A stretch of 64,000 nucleotides of DNA from an uncultured Lachnospiraceae bacterium (lineage in GTDB: Bacteria; Bacillota; Clostridia; Lachnospirales; Lachnospiraceae), in NCBI GenBank assembly GCA_902779505.1, contig CACZBZ010000003.1:62001-126000 (forward strand), read 5' to 3'. Shown one piece after another: positions 44,498-53,785 of the stretch. The notes under the pieces are model-generated. The model did not search any database, was not told where the DNA came from, and was given only the letters and a program-made list of their open reading frames with translations. A program made the translations under genes and the position numbers. How positions within the stretch are numbered: the first letter of the stretch is position 1; each line of letters begins with the position of its first letter.

Positions 44498-45447
44498 TTA
44501 CTTCTTGTTTCTTGAAAACATAGACTGACGGGCGCCTCTCATAGGTCTTCCGTTGAGAACGTCGTCAACCGCATCCATTCTGAGTCCCGCATCGATAAAG
44601 TCACAGTGCTTACAGAAGGGATGATTCTGTCTTCCGTCTCTTATCATATCTCTGGTCTTCTTATATAACTCGCCGCTCCAAGCTTCTTTAAGCGGAACCT
44701 CATTAAGGTCGGCAAGCGTCGTTGACTCAAAGTTATCACAACAGCATATACCCATTCTTCCGTCAGGGAAGATGAACATATCTGTATAAGGCATAAGACA
44801 AGTCTCTGTAATAATCTTTTCTGTTGCCGCCTTATTGGGAGACGATCCCGCACGGTTGGTAAGAACCGCCTTTACATATCTCATCTGGATGAGGATCTCA
44901 ACATCACCGAACTCTTCCGGATGAGCCTTAACATAGTCATATATCTCAACTATATTCTTTCTTAACTTCATGTCTTCGCAGTAGTTGTTGATATATCTAA
45001 GGTAAGCAAAAGTCCGTTGGTTGACATGAATATGAAAGAATCCGGAAGTTTTTCCCTGCAGTATTTATGCATCTCCACTATACGGGTATCGAGCCAGGGC
45101 TCATTGTTACCGTAAAGTGTAAGATGTCCTTTAAAGCCCCAATCAGCCAGCTGATCTATGATGCTTTTAAAGAGATCGTCTTCCATTCTCTTATAAGGTC
45201 TTTTTTCAGCATATTTATTGGCGGTACAAAAAGCACATTCACCGTTACATCTGTTGATAGTCTCAAGATTAACAACAAGAGGATGAGGAGTTTCCTCACT
45301 CTTTTCAAAAAACTCAATGTATGCCTTCTGCTTCTTTGCTCTGGCAGCAAACTGAAGCTTCAGATATAAATTCGATGAAAGCATAGGGAAGTGCTTCTGC
45401 ATCTGCCATCCCAAAGCTCCCATAAAATTGTGTACTCTAATTGACAT
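44498..45447 (-). pseudogene. Radical SAM/SPASM protein, broken by an internal deletion and frameshift
   Basis: The 5' part (from the ATG at 45447, with a GGAGG site) encodes the radical SAM core with RCNGECAFC (CxxxCxxC, near residue 66) and FMSTNGLLLT near 140, then runs out of frame and stops at 44968. The 3' part, in another frame, begins near 45001 with RYINNYCEDMKLRKN and continues through a SPASM-like cysteine cluster (CCCDNF and CKHC) to 44498. Homologous proteins normally have more residues between these two points, so a short segment is missing around 45000-45010 in addition to the frame change. Protein would be nonfunctional unless expressed as two parts. Confidence 0.82.
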
Positions 45448-45490
45448 TTGTTTTTCCTCCGCAATTTACAGCCGTCCACGATAGTATAGG

Positions 45491-45521
45491 AAAAGACGCG
45501 CATATTGTCAAGTTGCGCGTC
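45491..45521 (-). terminator. Intrinsic terminator after the MetQ-like gene
   Basis: Stem GACGCGCA / TGCGCGTC (45495-45502, 45514-45521), with a TCTTTT run on the minus-strand 3' side. Confidence 0.85.
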
Positions 45522-45532
45522 CTTTCAAACAC

Positions 45533-46579
45533 CTACTCTTCGGTTGTTACAACCCTGTCTCTGCAGGTGACTATAGTTCCATGATAATTGTTGTAGAGAT
45601 AATCCCTGACAGGTCCTGATTTCATCGTCTTAACGAGTACATCCAACGGGGCACCGCTAGATGTTTCAGAAGGCTCTTCTGCTTCTTCGCTTGCATCCTC
45701 AGACGACTCTTCCCCTTCAGAAACCTCTTCGTTATTCTTAAAACTGTTCTCAGCTGCCACAAGTACCATGCAATACTTTTTCATTGCATCCGAATCAGCT
45801 CTCTCGGTGTAAAGAGCACCGTCAATTACATCAAGTTCCGCAGCCATTGCACTGTCACTGTCCATAATAACATAATCATATTTGCTCAAAGCATCCGACA
45901 GATTCTCAGCGGCCACTGCTTCAATTGTCATATCACAGAGATAGTTGGCCACATCCTCATAAGTTGGAAGATCATACACATCGGTCCTCAGTTCTACATA
46001 TCCCATCTCCTCAAGCATCATCATGGATCTTGCCTGTCCCACCACGTCATCCGGAATTGCAATCTTGGCACCGCTTTTCATAGCGTCCAGATTATCTTGC
46101 TTATCGGAATATATTCTGTAAGGTGTGTAGTATATCTCATCTACTATATATAATGAAGAATTGTTCTTCTTATTATAACTTTTCAGAAACTGTCCATGTG
46201 AGCAAAGAACAGCATCAAGACTACCTGCCGCAAGATCATTGTAAGGAGCAAAGTAGTCATCATATTTCTTCACTTGCAGTTCGTATCCCTGTCTTCTGTA
46301 CTCCTCTGCCACAGCTTCAAGAATACCGCTGTATGTATCTCCTACTGTTCCTATTGAATAAGAAGCAATCAAATCCGGAAGTTGCTCCTGCTCCGTCTCT
46401 TCCTCTTTATCTTCTTCTATGGTAAGTATCTCTACCGTTACAGGCTCTTCCGAACTTGTTTCTTCAGCCAGGTCATCCTTATTTCCACAGGCTGTCAAAA
46501 AGCAAAAAAGTAAAATGCTAATTCCTGATATGATTTTTAAAGCAGCTTCTTTCATTCCTCTTTTATCCATTAATTTCAT
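45533..46579 (-). CDS. MetQ/NlpA-like substrate-binding lipoprotein
   Basis: A 348-residue lipoprotein (lipobox LTAC at about residue 31), then an acidic spacer and a periplasmic-binding-type domain. The stretches ELQVKKYDDYFAPYNDLAAG near 99 and AKIAIPDDVVGQARSMMML near 171 resemble the methionine-binding protein MetQ. An unusual Glu/Ser-rich insertion (about 280-312) interrupts the C-terminal part. No metN or metI genes are adjacent, so it may work with a distant transporter or have another job. Three possible ATG starts lie within 9 codons; none has an ideal ribosome binding site. Confidence 0.75.
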   Translation of the reverse strand: MKLMDKRGMKEAALKIISGISILLFCFLTACGNKDDLAEETSSEEPVTVEILTIEEDKEEETEQEQLPDLIASYSIGTVGDTYSGILEAVAEEYRRQGYELQVKKYDDYFAPYNDLAAGSLDAVLCSHGQFLKSYNKKNNSSLYIVDEIYYTPYRIYSDKQDNLDAMKSGAKIAIPDDVVGQARSMMMLEEMGYVELRTDVYDLPTYEDVANYLCDMTIEAVAAENLSDALSKYDYVIMDSDSAMAAELDVIDGALYTERADSDAMKKYCMVLVAAENSFKNNEEVSEGEESSEDASEEAEEPSETSSGAPLDVLVKTMKSGPVRDYLYNNYHGTIVTCRDRVVTTEE

Positions 46580-46856
46580 CTTTATTTTTCTGTCTACATC
46601 TTGTGGTGTCTACAGAGCAAATGCATACATATTGTGTGCAAATTATTACGTTTTGCAGCCTATCTTGCAGGATTACAGTTTACATAATAGAGTAATTGCA
46701 TTTTTATCCCGCACAAAATGTTGTGGTCTTGCAGTTTTGACCCCACATCATCTTGTGAGCAACGCGGATATTTTCATATTGGATTTATTTAATCGTGTTT
46801 TAGCAATTCGCATTGCGTTACCACATCCGCGCCGTAGCAATACAACTATGCCGGCA
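46580..46856. other. 277-nt intergenic region with four TTGTG motifs
   Basis: Between clpX (ends 46857) and the MetQ-like gene. ACAT(C/A)TTGTG-type motifs occur near 46596, 46627 and 46748, and a small dyad CACAAAATGTTGTG lies at 46712-46725. No open reading frame or strong terminator was seen. The repeats could be regulator sites for the MetQ-like gene. Confidence 0.4.
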
Positions 46857-48461
46857 TTACATTCCACCGGCAGCAATAACTTTCATGGAATCTCTCTCCG
46901 GAAGAGAGGCAGCATTACTCCTGATATCTATTACGGGACCGCCCGTTCCTTCAATATAATCCTTGGTAATGGTTACCCTGCCTATATTGTCATCCTTGGG
47001 AATCTCATACATTATATCAAGCATCAGGTCTTCAATAATGGCTCTGAGGGCCCTGGCGCCGATCTCTTTCTTAAGAGCCTTCTTGGCTATGGCTTCAAGC
47101 GCATCATCGGTGAATTCAAGTTTTACTTCATCAAGTTCCAAGAGCTTTGTATACTGTTTGAGTATTGCATTCTTAGGCTCACGAAGAATCTTAACAAGCA
47201 TTTCTTCAGTAAGACCGTTTAAGGTATATACGATTGGAAGTCTGCCCAGGAATTCGGGGATCATACCGAATTTTCTCAAGTCTTCCGTTGTTACCTGACT
47301 TAATATGTTGGGATCATTGTCAAATTTGTCCTTAAGCTCCGCACCGTATCCGATGGATGTCTTCTTACGCAATCTCTGCTTAATTATGTCTTCCAGATCC
47401 GGAAAAGCTCCTCCGCATATAAAGAGAATATTTCTTGTATTAATTGTGGTAAGGGGCACCATGGCATTCTTGCTTGAGGCTCCCACAGGTACTTCCACTT
47501 CCGCACCTTCCAAAAGACGCAGCATACCCTGCTGAACAGATTCTCCGTTAACGTCTCTTGAACCGTGGTTATGCTTCTTGGCTATCTTATCTATCTCGTC
47601 AATGAATATGATACCCTGCTCGGCTCTGTCCACATCATTGTCAGCAGCTGCCAGCAGCTTGGACACCACGCTCTCGATATCATCGCCTATATAGCCTGCC
47701 TCTGTTAAGGATGTGGCATCTGTGATGGCCAGAGGCACGTCAAGTATCTTTGCCAGTGTCTTAACAAGGTAAGTCTTACCGCAGCCTGTAGGCCCAATCA
47801 TAAGCATATTTGATTTCTCTATTTCAACTTCCGAATCCTTGGAGTCGGTCGCCACTCTCTTATAGTGGTTATATACAGCCACAGAGATAATTTTCTTGGC
47901 TTTTTCCTGTCCCACTACATACTCATCAAGCATCTCCTTGATCTTGTGAGGCGCAGGGATATCCTTAAGCTCTATGATAGGCTTATGCTCGCCTGTCTTC
48001 TTAACCCTTGATTTGGCACGTTCCGGTCCAAAAAGGTCTCCCATATTAAGGAAGCCGATATTGGGTATACCCTGGAAAATGTTGCCCAGGGGAACTCCTT
48101 TTGAGTCTTCCTTTTCGTCTGAATCAGGCTTGTCCGGTTCTTCTTTCTCAGGTGCATCCTCAGTTGAAGACACTGCCTTCTCTACCTCTTTCAATATATC
48201 CGCAGCCTTAGCCTCATCGCTCTTTTCTTCCGCAGCCTTCTCTGTATCTTTTGCGGCGTTGCTATCGGACCCCGTCTGTCCGCCAAACAGGCCGTCCGCT
48301 CCGAAGGGCGAAAAAGACGAAAGATCCAGCTTATTAACTATATCCATTGTTCTGTTAAGGCAGTCCTGGCAGATTGCTACATTGCCCATCATATGGACCA
48401 TTTTTCCCGCCTGGCTCTCGTTCCTTCTGCAAAGGGCGCATACCTCTTCATATTCACTCAT
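46857..48461 (-). CDS. clpX: ATP-dependent Clp protease ATP-binding subunit ClpX
   Basis: AAA+ unfoldase that feeds proteins to ClpP. The N-terminal zinc-binding domain has CALC and CQDC pairs (residues 8-37). The AAA+ core begins near 165 with Walker A GPTGCGKTYLV near 230, Walker B IIFIDEIDKIA near 292 and the sensor regions following. It has 534 residues, about 100 more than usual; the extra is an acidic Ala/Glu/Lys/Asp-rich linker (about 45-130) between the zinc domain and the core. AGGAG lies 7 nt before the ATG. No clpP or tig gene lies next to it. Confidence 0.95.
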   Translation of the reverse strand: MSEYEEVCALCRRNESQAGKMVHMMGNVAICQDCLNRTMDIVNKLDLSSFSPFGADGLFGGQTGSDSNAAKDTEKAAEEKSDEAKAADILKEVEKAVSSTEDAPEKEEPDKPDSDEKEDSKGVPLGNIFQGIPNIGFLNMGDLFGPERAKSRVKKTGEHKPIIELKDIPAPHKIKEMLDEYVVGQEKAKKIISVAVYNHYKRVATDSKDSEVEIEKSNMLMIGPTGCGKTYLVKTLAKILDVPLAITDATSLTEAGYIGDDIESVVSKLLAAADNDVDRAEQGIIFIDEIDKIAKKHNHGSRDVNGESVQQGMLRLLEGAEVEVPVGASSKNAMVPLTTINTRNILFICGGAFPDLEDIIKQRLRKKTSIGYGAELKDKFDNDPNILSQVTTEDLRKFGMIPEFLGRLPIVYTLNGLTEEMLVKILREPKNAILKQYTKLLELDEVKLEFTDDALEAIAKKALKKEIGARALRAIIEDLMLDIMYEIPKDDNIGRVTITKDYIEGTGGPVIDIRSNAASLPERDSMKVIAAGGM

Positions 48462-48526
48462 ACGTTTTCTCCTGTTATTCCTGTGAAAAGCAGTAACACA
48501 GCGTTAATTATAACCTATACATATAC

Positions 48527-48572
48527 AAAAATAAAGGTACGGCCATGTCTGTCTACGACCGTACCTTTATTA
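48527..48572 (-). terminator. Intrinsic terminator after the HtrA gene
   Basis: Stem ATAAAGGTACGG / CCGTACCTTTAT (within 48531-48570), followed on the minus strand by TTTTTG. Confidence 0.9.
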
Positions 48573-48584
48573 TTATATCATCTT

Positions 48585-49934
48585 TTATTCAGTCAACTGA
48601 TCCTCTCTGCAGAGCGTCAGATCGAATGATACTTCTTTGTATTCTCCGTCCACGAATCTGTAAACAGTGATGTTTACCGTCTCTCCGGCACTGTAGTACT
48701 TCAGTTCTTCACGAAGATCTTCCATACTTCCGACACTCTTGGTTGCAACCTTCTTAATTATATCTCCAAGCTGCATATCGGATTCTGCCGCACCGGTTCC
48801 TTCATATATCTTTCTTACCTGTACACCAACAGGCATACCGTACATTGCGGAAGCTTCTTCGGTAACACTTACACCGTTGATTCCGAGGAATCCTCTGTTG
48901 GCCTCAGATACCTCTATTCTCTCGGCACTGGATACTATATCCTGAAGAATCGGACTTGCCGATGATATGGGAATAGCAAAACCTACGCCATCCACCTGGC
49001 TACCGCCGATCTTACTTGAATTGATACCGATAACCTCGCCGTTCATATTGACAAGGGCTCCGCCCGAATTACCGGGATTGATAGCTGCATCGGTCTGAAT
49101 AAGGCCGCTTACAGTCTCACCCGTAGATGATATAGTAAGGCTTCTGTCCAAAGCACTGATAACACCGGTTGTAACCGACTGTCCGTATCCCAGAGAGTTA
49201 CCTATGGCAATGGCTGCCTGTCCTACTTTAAGGCTGTCTGAATCTCCCAGTTTTGCAATGGATATGGCATTCTTAGTATCAGACGAAATATCCGAAAGAT
49301 TAACCGTTATAACGGCCAGATCCATGTCTTCATCCGTACCTTTGATGTTGGCAGATGCAGTAGAACCGTCTATAAACACAACTTCCAGAGCGCTTGCATC
49401 CTCAACCACGTGGTTGTTGGTAGCAATAAGAAGATTATTGTCATCCTGTGCAAGGATTATTCCGGAGCCGCTTCCTTCCGTCTCCTGCGAGAAGGTCTGT
49501 CCGAAAAAGTTCTGAGATGTTATCTTGTATACACCTTTAATTGATACAAGACTGGGCATAACAGCGTCAACAACCTCTGTTACATCCGTAACCTGAGTAA
49601 CAACCTGAACAGCTTCCGTATCATCATCATCTTTGCTGACCGCCTGAGTTGCAGGAAGTTCTACATTGGATACGGGAGTCTCATCTTTAACTTCCTTTGT
49701 ATCGCCGTAATCCGTAAAATAGTCCACCGCATAAAAGGCTCCGCCTGCGGCTGTTCCGAATAATACACCAAGAAGAACTGCAGCAAGAGCTTTCTTAAAA
49801 AATCCGCCCTTTTTCTTCTTTTTCTCTTTATTGTCATCCGGCGAAGGCGTTTCCGACGAATACGATACACCTCCGGAATACTCGTACTTCTGTCCTGAGT
49901 ACACTCCGTCTTCTTTCATATTATCATCATACAT
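48585..49934 (-). CDS. HtrA/DegP-like trypsin-type serine protease with PDZ domain
   Basis: Membrane-anchored envelope quality-control protease of 449 residues. A charged cytoplasmic N-terminus with a Lys-rich stretch precedes one membrane segment (about 50-70). The catalytic triad is visible: NNHV near 178, DMDLAV near 207 and GNSGGAL near 293; a PDZ domain (about 355-440) follows. The ATG at 49934 is preferred over a GTG 3 codons upstream because AGGGGTG is correctly spaced. A terminator follows. Confidence 0.94.
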   Translation of the reverse strand: MYDDNMKEDGVYSGQKYEYSGGVSYSSETPSPDDNKEKKKKKGGFFKKALAAVLLGVLFGTAAGGAFYAVDYFTDYGDTKEVKDETPVSNVELPATQAVSKDDDDTEAVQVVTQVTDVTEVVDAVMPSLVSIKGVYKITSQNFFGQTFSQETEGSGSGIILAQDDNNLLIATNNHVVEDASALEVVFIDGSTASANIKGTDEDMDLAVITVNLSDISSDTKNAISIAKLGDSDSLKVGQAAIAIGNSLGYGQSVTTGVISALDRSLTISSTGETVSGLIQTDAAINPGNSGGALVNMNGEVIGINSSKIGGSQVDGVGFAIPISSASPILQDIVSSAERIEVSEANRGFLGINGVSVTEEASAMYGMPVGVQVRKIYEGTGAAESDMQLGDIIKKVATKSVGSMEDLREELKYYSAGETVNITVYRFVDGEYKEVSFDLTLCREDQLTE

Positions 49935-50048
49935 TACAATCACCCCTATTCTGATAGATGGATCAATTTGTTTTACACTTGTCAGTATAGAATCAGATTG
50001 TGTTCAAAATGTGTACAAAATCTTTAGAAATTATAAAATATAGCTTTT

Positions 50049-50972
50049 TTACTTATCAAAATATTTAGGATTCGTCGAGCACTTCTTTACAAATCCTACG
50101 GGAAGACGTTTATAATTCTTGCCAATCTTGTAACCGACATATCTGCAGGCGCATACATAGATGTAAGGAATCACTTTCAGTGCCTCTCCCATCTTAAAGA
50201 GCTCCTTTACGGTTACGCTTACCATCTTTTTGCCCTCTCCCTCGCTGGGAACGTCGGCAAAAATCTCGGGATGCTCTGCCTGAGATACCCCCAGATCCAC
50301 ATTCCTGTGGAACTGATCCCTTCCGGAATAGTTGTGGCTGTGGTAGACCCTTGCATCCGCCGCGTAGGCGATGTTATAGCCCGCCTTTACGGCTCCCGCC
50401 GCATAGATCATATCCTCATTGAATATCGTCCTGTTAACAAATCCTCCAAGGCTGTCAAATACGTCTCTTCTGTAAGCACAGGCAACATTTGAGCAAAAAT
50501 ATGTCTTAATGCCAAGAGTAGCAATATCCTTAGCCGACTTAAGCATGGATTCTGCCGGATAATTGAACTGCCTTGTTATCCTCTCGGGCGTGGACGCATC
50601 CTCTTTGGCCAGCTGTCTGGCGTAAGAGGCGGCCGTTTTTTCGTCATAAAGAGGCTCTATCAGCTTCTCTGCGAAGTACTCGTCCGCAGGAACGGCATCC
50701 TGTGTCATAAGGATAAAAACATCCGCCTCAGAGTATTTAACGCCTCTGTTGCGTGTCTTACCGTGGCCGAACTCTCTCTTGGAGATGTGGTGGATCTCTA
50801 TGTCATAATCCTCAGGCTTAAACCTGTGATTAAGGACATACTTTTCCCATTCTCCCTCTTCGGTATTCATTACTATGATCCTGCCGATATTTGCAGTTTG
50901 TTTCCTCAGACTGTCAAACAGCCTGATGAGGTCATCATCAGGCTGATAAGTCGGTATTATAACATCTATCAT
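50049..50972 (-). CDS. Glycosyltransferase family 2, rhamnosyltransferase-like
   Basis: A 307-residue GT-A enzyme. IPTYQPDDDLIRLFDSL (residues 5-21), the FGHGKTRNRGVKYSEADVFILMTQDAVP stretch near 69-96 (GHGxTRNxG is typical of rhamnosyl/dTDP-sugar transferases) and the FNEDMIYAAGAVKAGY motif near 184. Acceptor unknown. It begins 4 nt after the LCP gene stop codon and belongs to the same polysaccharide cluster. Confidence 0.88.
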   Translation of the reverse strand: MIDVIIPTYQPDDDLIRLFDSLRKQTANIGRIIVMNTEEGEWEKYVLNHRFKPEDYDIEIHHISKREFGHGKTRNRGVKYSEADVFILMTQDAVPADEYFAEKLIEPLYDEKTAASYARQLAKEDASTPERITRQFNYPAESMLKSAKDIATLGIKTYFCSNVACAYRRDVFDSLGGFVNRTIFNEDMIYAAGAVKAGYNIAYAADARVYHSHNYSGRDQFHRNVDLGVSQAEHPEIFADVPSEGEGKKMVSVTVKELFKMGEALKVIPYIYVCACRYVGYKIGKNYKRLPVGFVKKCSTNPKYFDK

Positions 50973-50976
50973 TTAT

Positions 50977-52158
50977 TTAATATCCTGTGTCCTGCGAAAT
51001 CTTCGAACTATAGCTTGATACCTGTGACGATGGTGTATAAGCATCATTGTCAAACAGGAACTGCTGAAGAAGAACAACGTTCTGTTCAAGGTTGTTAGGA
51101 ATTACGCAGGATCCCTTGCTGCCTACAGTACCTGTAGCTCTGTTTGATTCAAACGGGAATCCGTCATCTGCAACAACATTATATTTTGCAATATCACCAA
51201 GCATAGCTGTCATCTCATCCACATCAAGCGAAGTTGCTACATAAGGTGTAACATCGCTGAGTGTCTTTGCAAGATCTGAAGCGCTTGATTCTTTTGCCAC
51301 CTTCATAATCTCCTGAAGCACCGTACGCTGTCTCCAGGTTCTCATAAAGTCGTTACCTACATATCTTATACGGCAATAAGCTGTTGCCTGAAGACCGTTA
51401 AGTTTCTGGCGTCCCGGACTTGTTACCGCAATGTAATCCTTGCCTTCATCAGCATAGAAATGCTCGTTATCGGTTGTCTTACCTACCATACTGATCTGGT
51501 AGTTGTTAAGATGAGGAATCTCCTCTTCCGTAACGTCTACGTAAACGCCACCCAGATCATCGATGGTCTTAATAAGGCCTTCAAAGCCTACCGTAACGTA
51601 ATCTGTAATATTAAGGTCCAGGTTCATGTTAAGCATGTTGATAGCCTGTTCCGGACCACCCTTGGCATAAGCCGCATTACATTTGTTATATGAGTCATTA
51701 CCAAGGTTCAGGTATGTGTCTCTGTATACCGAACAGAGTCTGATATCACCTGTATCTTCATTGATTGAACATATGATGATTGTATCTGTTCTGTTACCTT
51801 TTCCAAGAGAACCGTCTCTTGAATCCACACCGAAGAGGGCAATATTACGATAGCCCTTCATACCTTCGTTTTCCTGAACCGACTCGTTTATTACGATATC
51901 TTCTTCGTTAATTTTAACCTTCTGAGTTTTGGTTGTTGAATGGAAGAACCAGAACACACCAACAAGTAAAAGAAGTACACATACTTCAACTACCAGAAGG
52001 ATAATCTTTCTTTGTTTCTTCTTCTTTCTTCTCTTTGCCTCAGCAGCACGTCTTCTTGCTGCTTCTCTTGAACTAGCCGAGCGGCCTGAACTGCTCCTGC
52101 GACGATCGTCACTCCTTCTGTCGTCATAATAACGATCATCATCACGATAAGATGCCAT
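50977..52158 (-). CDS. LCP (LytR-CpsA-Psr) family glycopolymer ligase
   Basis: Attaches undecaprenyl-pyrophosphate-linked glycopolymers to peptidoglycan at the cell surface. A 393-residue protein: an Arg/Ser/Asp-rich cytoplasmic N-terminus (1-50), one membrane segment (about 51-70), then the LCP domain. Key arginines and aspartates are seen in GVDSRDGSLGKGNRTDTIII near 109 and in YCRIRYVGNDFMRTWRQRTVLQ near 259. GGAG precedes the ATG. It lies 22 nt downstream of the initiating transferase and ahead of a GT2 gene, fitting the last step of a surface-glycan pathway. Confidence 0.95.
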   Translation of the reverse strand: MASYRDDDRYYDDRRSDDRRRSSSGRSASSREAARRRAAEAKRRKKKKQRKIILLVVEVCVLLLLVGVFWFFHSTTKTQKVKINEEDIVINESVQENEGMKGYRNIALFGVDSRDGSLGKGNRTDTIIICSINEDTGDIRLCSVYRDTYLNLGNDSYNKCNAAYAKGGPEQAINMLNMNLDLNITDYVTVGFEGLIKTIDDLGGVYVDVTEEEIPHLNNYQISMVGKTTDNEHFYADEGKDYIAVTSPGRQKLNGLQATAYCRIRYVGNDFMRTWRQRTVLQEIMKVAKESSASDLAKTLSDVTPYVATSLDVDEMTAMLGDIAKYNVVADDGFPFESNRATGTVGSKGSCVIPNNLEQNVVLLQQFLFDNDAYTPSSQVSSYSSKISQDTGY

Positions 52159-52180
52159 TTTTTAACACTCCAATTCTAAT

Positions 52181-53584
52181 TTAATAAGCATTCTCATTGA
52201 TAAACCCACGGAATATGGTCAAGAACATTATCTTAAAGTCAAAGGCCATGCTCCAGTTCTCAATGTAGTATATATCACAGTCAATACGCTTGCGGATGGA
52301 AGAATCTCCTCTGAAGCCATTGACCTGAGCCCATCCGGTAAGACCCGGACGAACCTGATGCTTTATCATATATCTGGGAATCTCTTCCCTGAATTTCTCG
52401 ACAAACTGAGGTCTCTCAGGCCTCGGTCCCACTATACTCATATCCCCCTTCAGAATATTGAATAACTGAGGGAATTCGTCGATACTTGTCTTTCTGAAGA
52501 ACTTGCCCACCTTGGTAACTCGGGGGTCGTCCTTAGTAGTCCATGCCTTCTGTTCTTCGCACTCTGCCTGAACATACATGGTACGGAACTTATACATATA
52601 AAAGTGCTTGTTATGCAGTCCCACTCGCTCCTGCTTGAAGATAACAGGGCCCTTGCTGCTGCACTTGATAATAATCGCCACAATAAGAAGGAATGGGGAC
52701 AAAACAATAATTCCCAAGAGGGAAAAAACAATGTCCACAAACCTTTTTGCCAAAGCATTGATGGTATTGCTGAGGGGCACATATCTTATATTGATAACCG
52801 GAAGCCCGTTAAGATCTTCCGTGTAAGGCTTGTTGGGGATAAGGCTGTTGTAATCGGGGATGAATTTTGTATGCACACCCGATTTCTCGCACATTCCCAC
52901 CAGCTCTTCCAGTCTGTCATAATCTGACAGAGAAAGAGTTACGGCTATCTCATCAAGCTGGCTGCTGCTCAGTATAATATCAAGATTATCTATACATCCT
53001 ATGACCTTTACACCCTTGTACATGGTGCCTCTGGGCACATGATCGTCAAGTATTCCTCTTACTACATATCCCCACTGAGGGTTTGCAATAATACGGCTCA
53101 CATATTCTTCCGCCGCTCTGGAATAACCCACAAGCAGGATATATTTCATATTATATCCCTTGCTTCTGAAATGTCTCAGACTCCAGTGGATAAAGACCTT
53201 TTCCACTGTAATCATGATCATATTGGTTATATAGAATATAAGCACAAGTCCACGGGAGAAATCGCTGTATTTGAATGCGGCGATTGCTACCAGGAAGGCC
53301 AGAGCTCCGATTGTATTTGCGGCAAATATCTGAGTAAGCTGATTCTCTATTCTCCGGGTACGCTGAGGAGCATACATCCGGCTGAGATAAAAGAGAACGA
53401 TATATCCCGGTACAACAAAATAAAGCGCACTGAGATAGAACTCCATCGTATATGCGCCGACGCCTTCATCTTTGAACGGTCCTTCAAATTTGAGATACCA
53501 GGACAAAAAATATGCTGCTGCCACAACGACAGCGTCTAACAGAACATGCAGTCTGTTAAAATATTTCTGATTATCTTTAATCAT
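52181..53584 (-). CDS. Initiating polyprenyl-phosphate sugar-phosphate transferase (WbaP/CpsE-like)
   Basis: Starts glycan assembly by moving a hexose-1-phosphate to undecaprenyl phosphate. In the 467 residues: four N-terminal membrane segments (about 10-110), a Rossmann-like middle domain (about 135-250), and a C-terminal bacterial sugar transferase domain with KRFVDIVFSLLG near 277, KFRTMY near 335, DEFPQLFNILKGDMSIVGPRP near 370 and RPGLTGWAQVNG near 415. The start at MIKDNQKYF is chosen because upstream codons have no ribosome binding site and no family similarity. Next gene is the LCP ligase. Confidence 0.94.
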   Translation of the reverse strand: MIKDNQKYFNRLHVLLDAVVVAAAYFLSWYLKFEGPFKDEGVGAYTMEFYLSALYFVVPGYIVLFYLSRMYAPQRTRRIENQLTQIFAANTIGALAFLVAIAAFKYSDFSRGLVLIFYITNMIMITVEKVFIHWSLRHFRSKGYNMKYILLVGYSRAAEEYVSRIIANPQWGYVVRGILDDHVPRGTMYKGVKVIGCIDNLDIILSSSQLDEIAVTLSLSDYDRLEELVGMCEKSGVHTKFIPDYNSLIPNKPYTEDLNGLPVINIRYVPLSNTINALAKRFVDIVFSLLGIIVLSPFLLIVAIIIKCSSKGPVIFKQERVGLHNKHFYMYKFRTMYVQAECEEQKAWTTKDDPRVTKVGKFFRKTSIDEFPQLFNILKGDMSIVGPRPERPQFVEKFREEIPRYMIKHQVRPGLTGWAQVNGFRGDSSIRKRIDCDIYYIENWSMAFDFKIMFLTIFRGFINENAY

Positions 53585-53730
53585 ATCCCTTTTTATCCCT
53601 ATTGCCACCCATACTGATGGCATTATCAGAGTTATTTTACATTATTATCAAAAAAAACTCAACCTTATATCACGCTTTCGGCTTAGGATAGGCTTCTTTC
53701 AATCCGCTGTTTGGGCAACCCGGGCAAAAG

Positions 53731-53766
53731 AATACCGGCCACAGCATTCTCGCTGTGACCGGTATG
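53731..53766 (-). terminator. Intrinsic terminator after the chemotaxis receptor gene
   Basis: ATACCGG-CACAGC / GCTGTG-CCGGTAT hairpin with loop ATTCTC; TTCTTTT follows on the minus strand. Confidence 0.9.
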
Positions 53767-53785
53767 TTTTTATACTGTGATTCTA

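Noticed and set aside
44498..45447. Peptide (RiPP) cluster around the radical SAM gene
   Set aside because: No short precursor gene, transporter or protease is adjacent, and the gene itself is broken.
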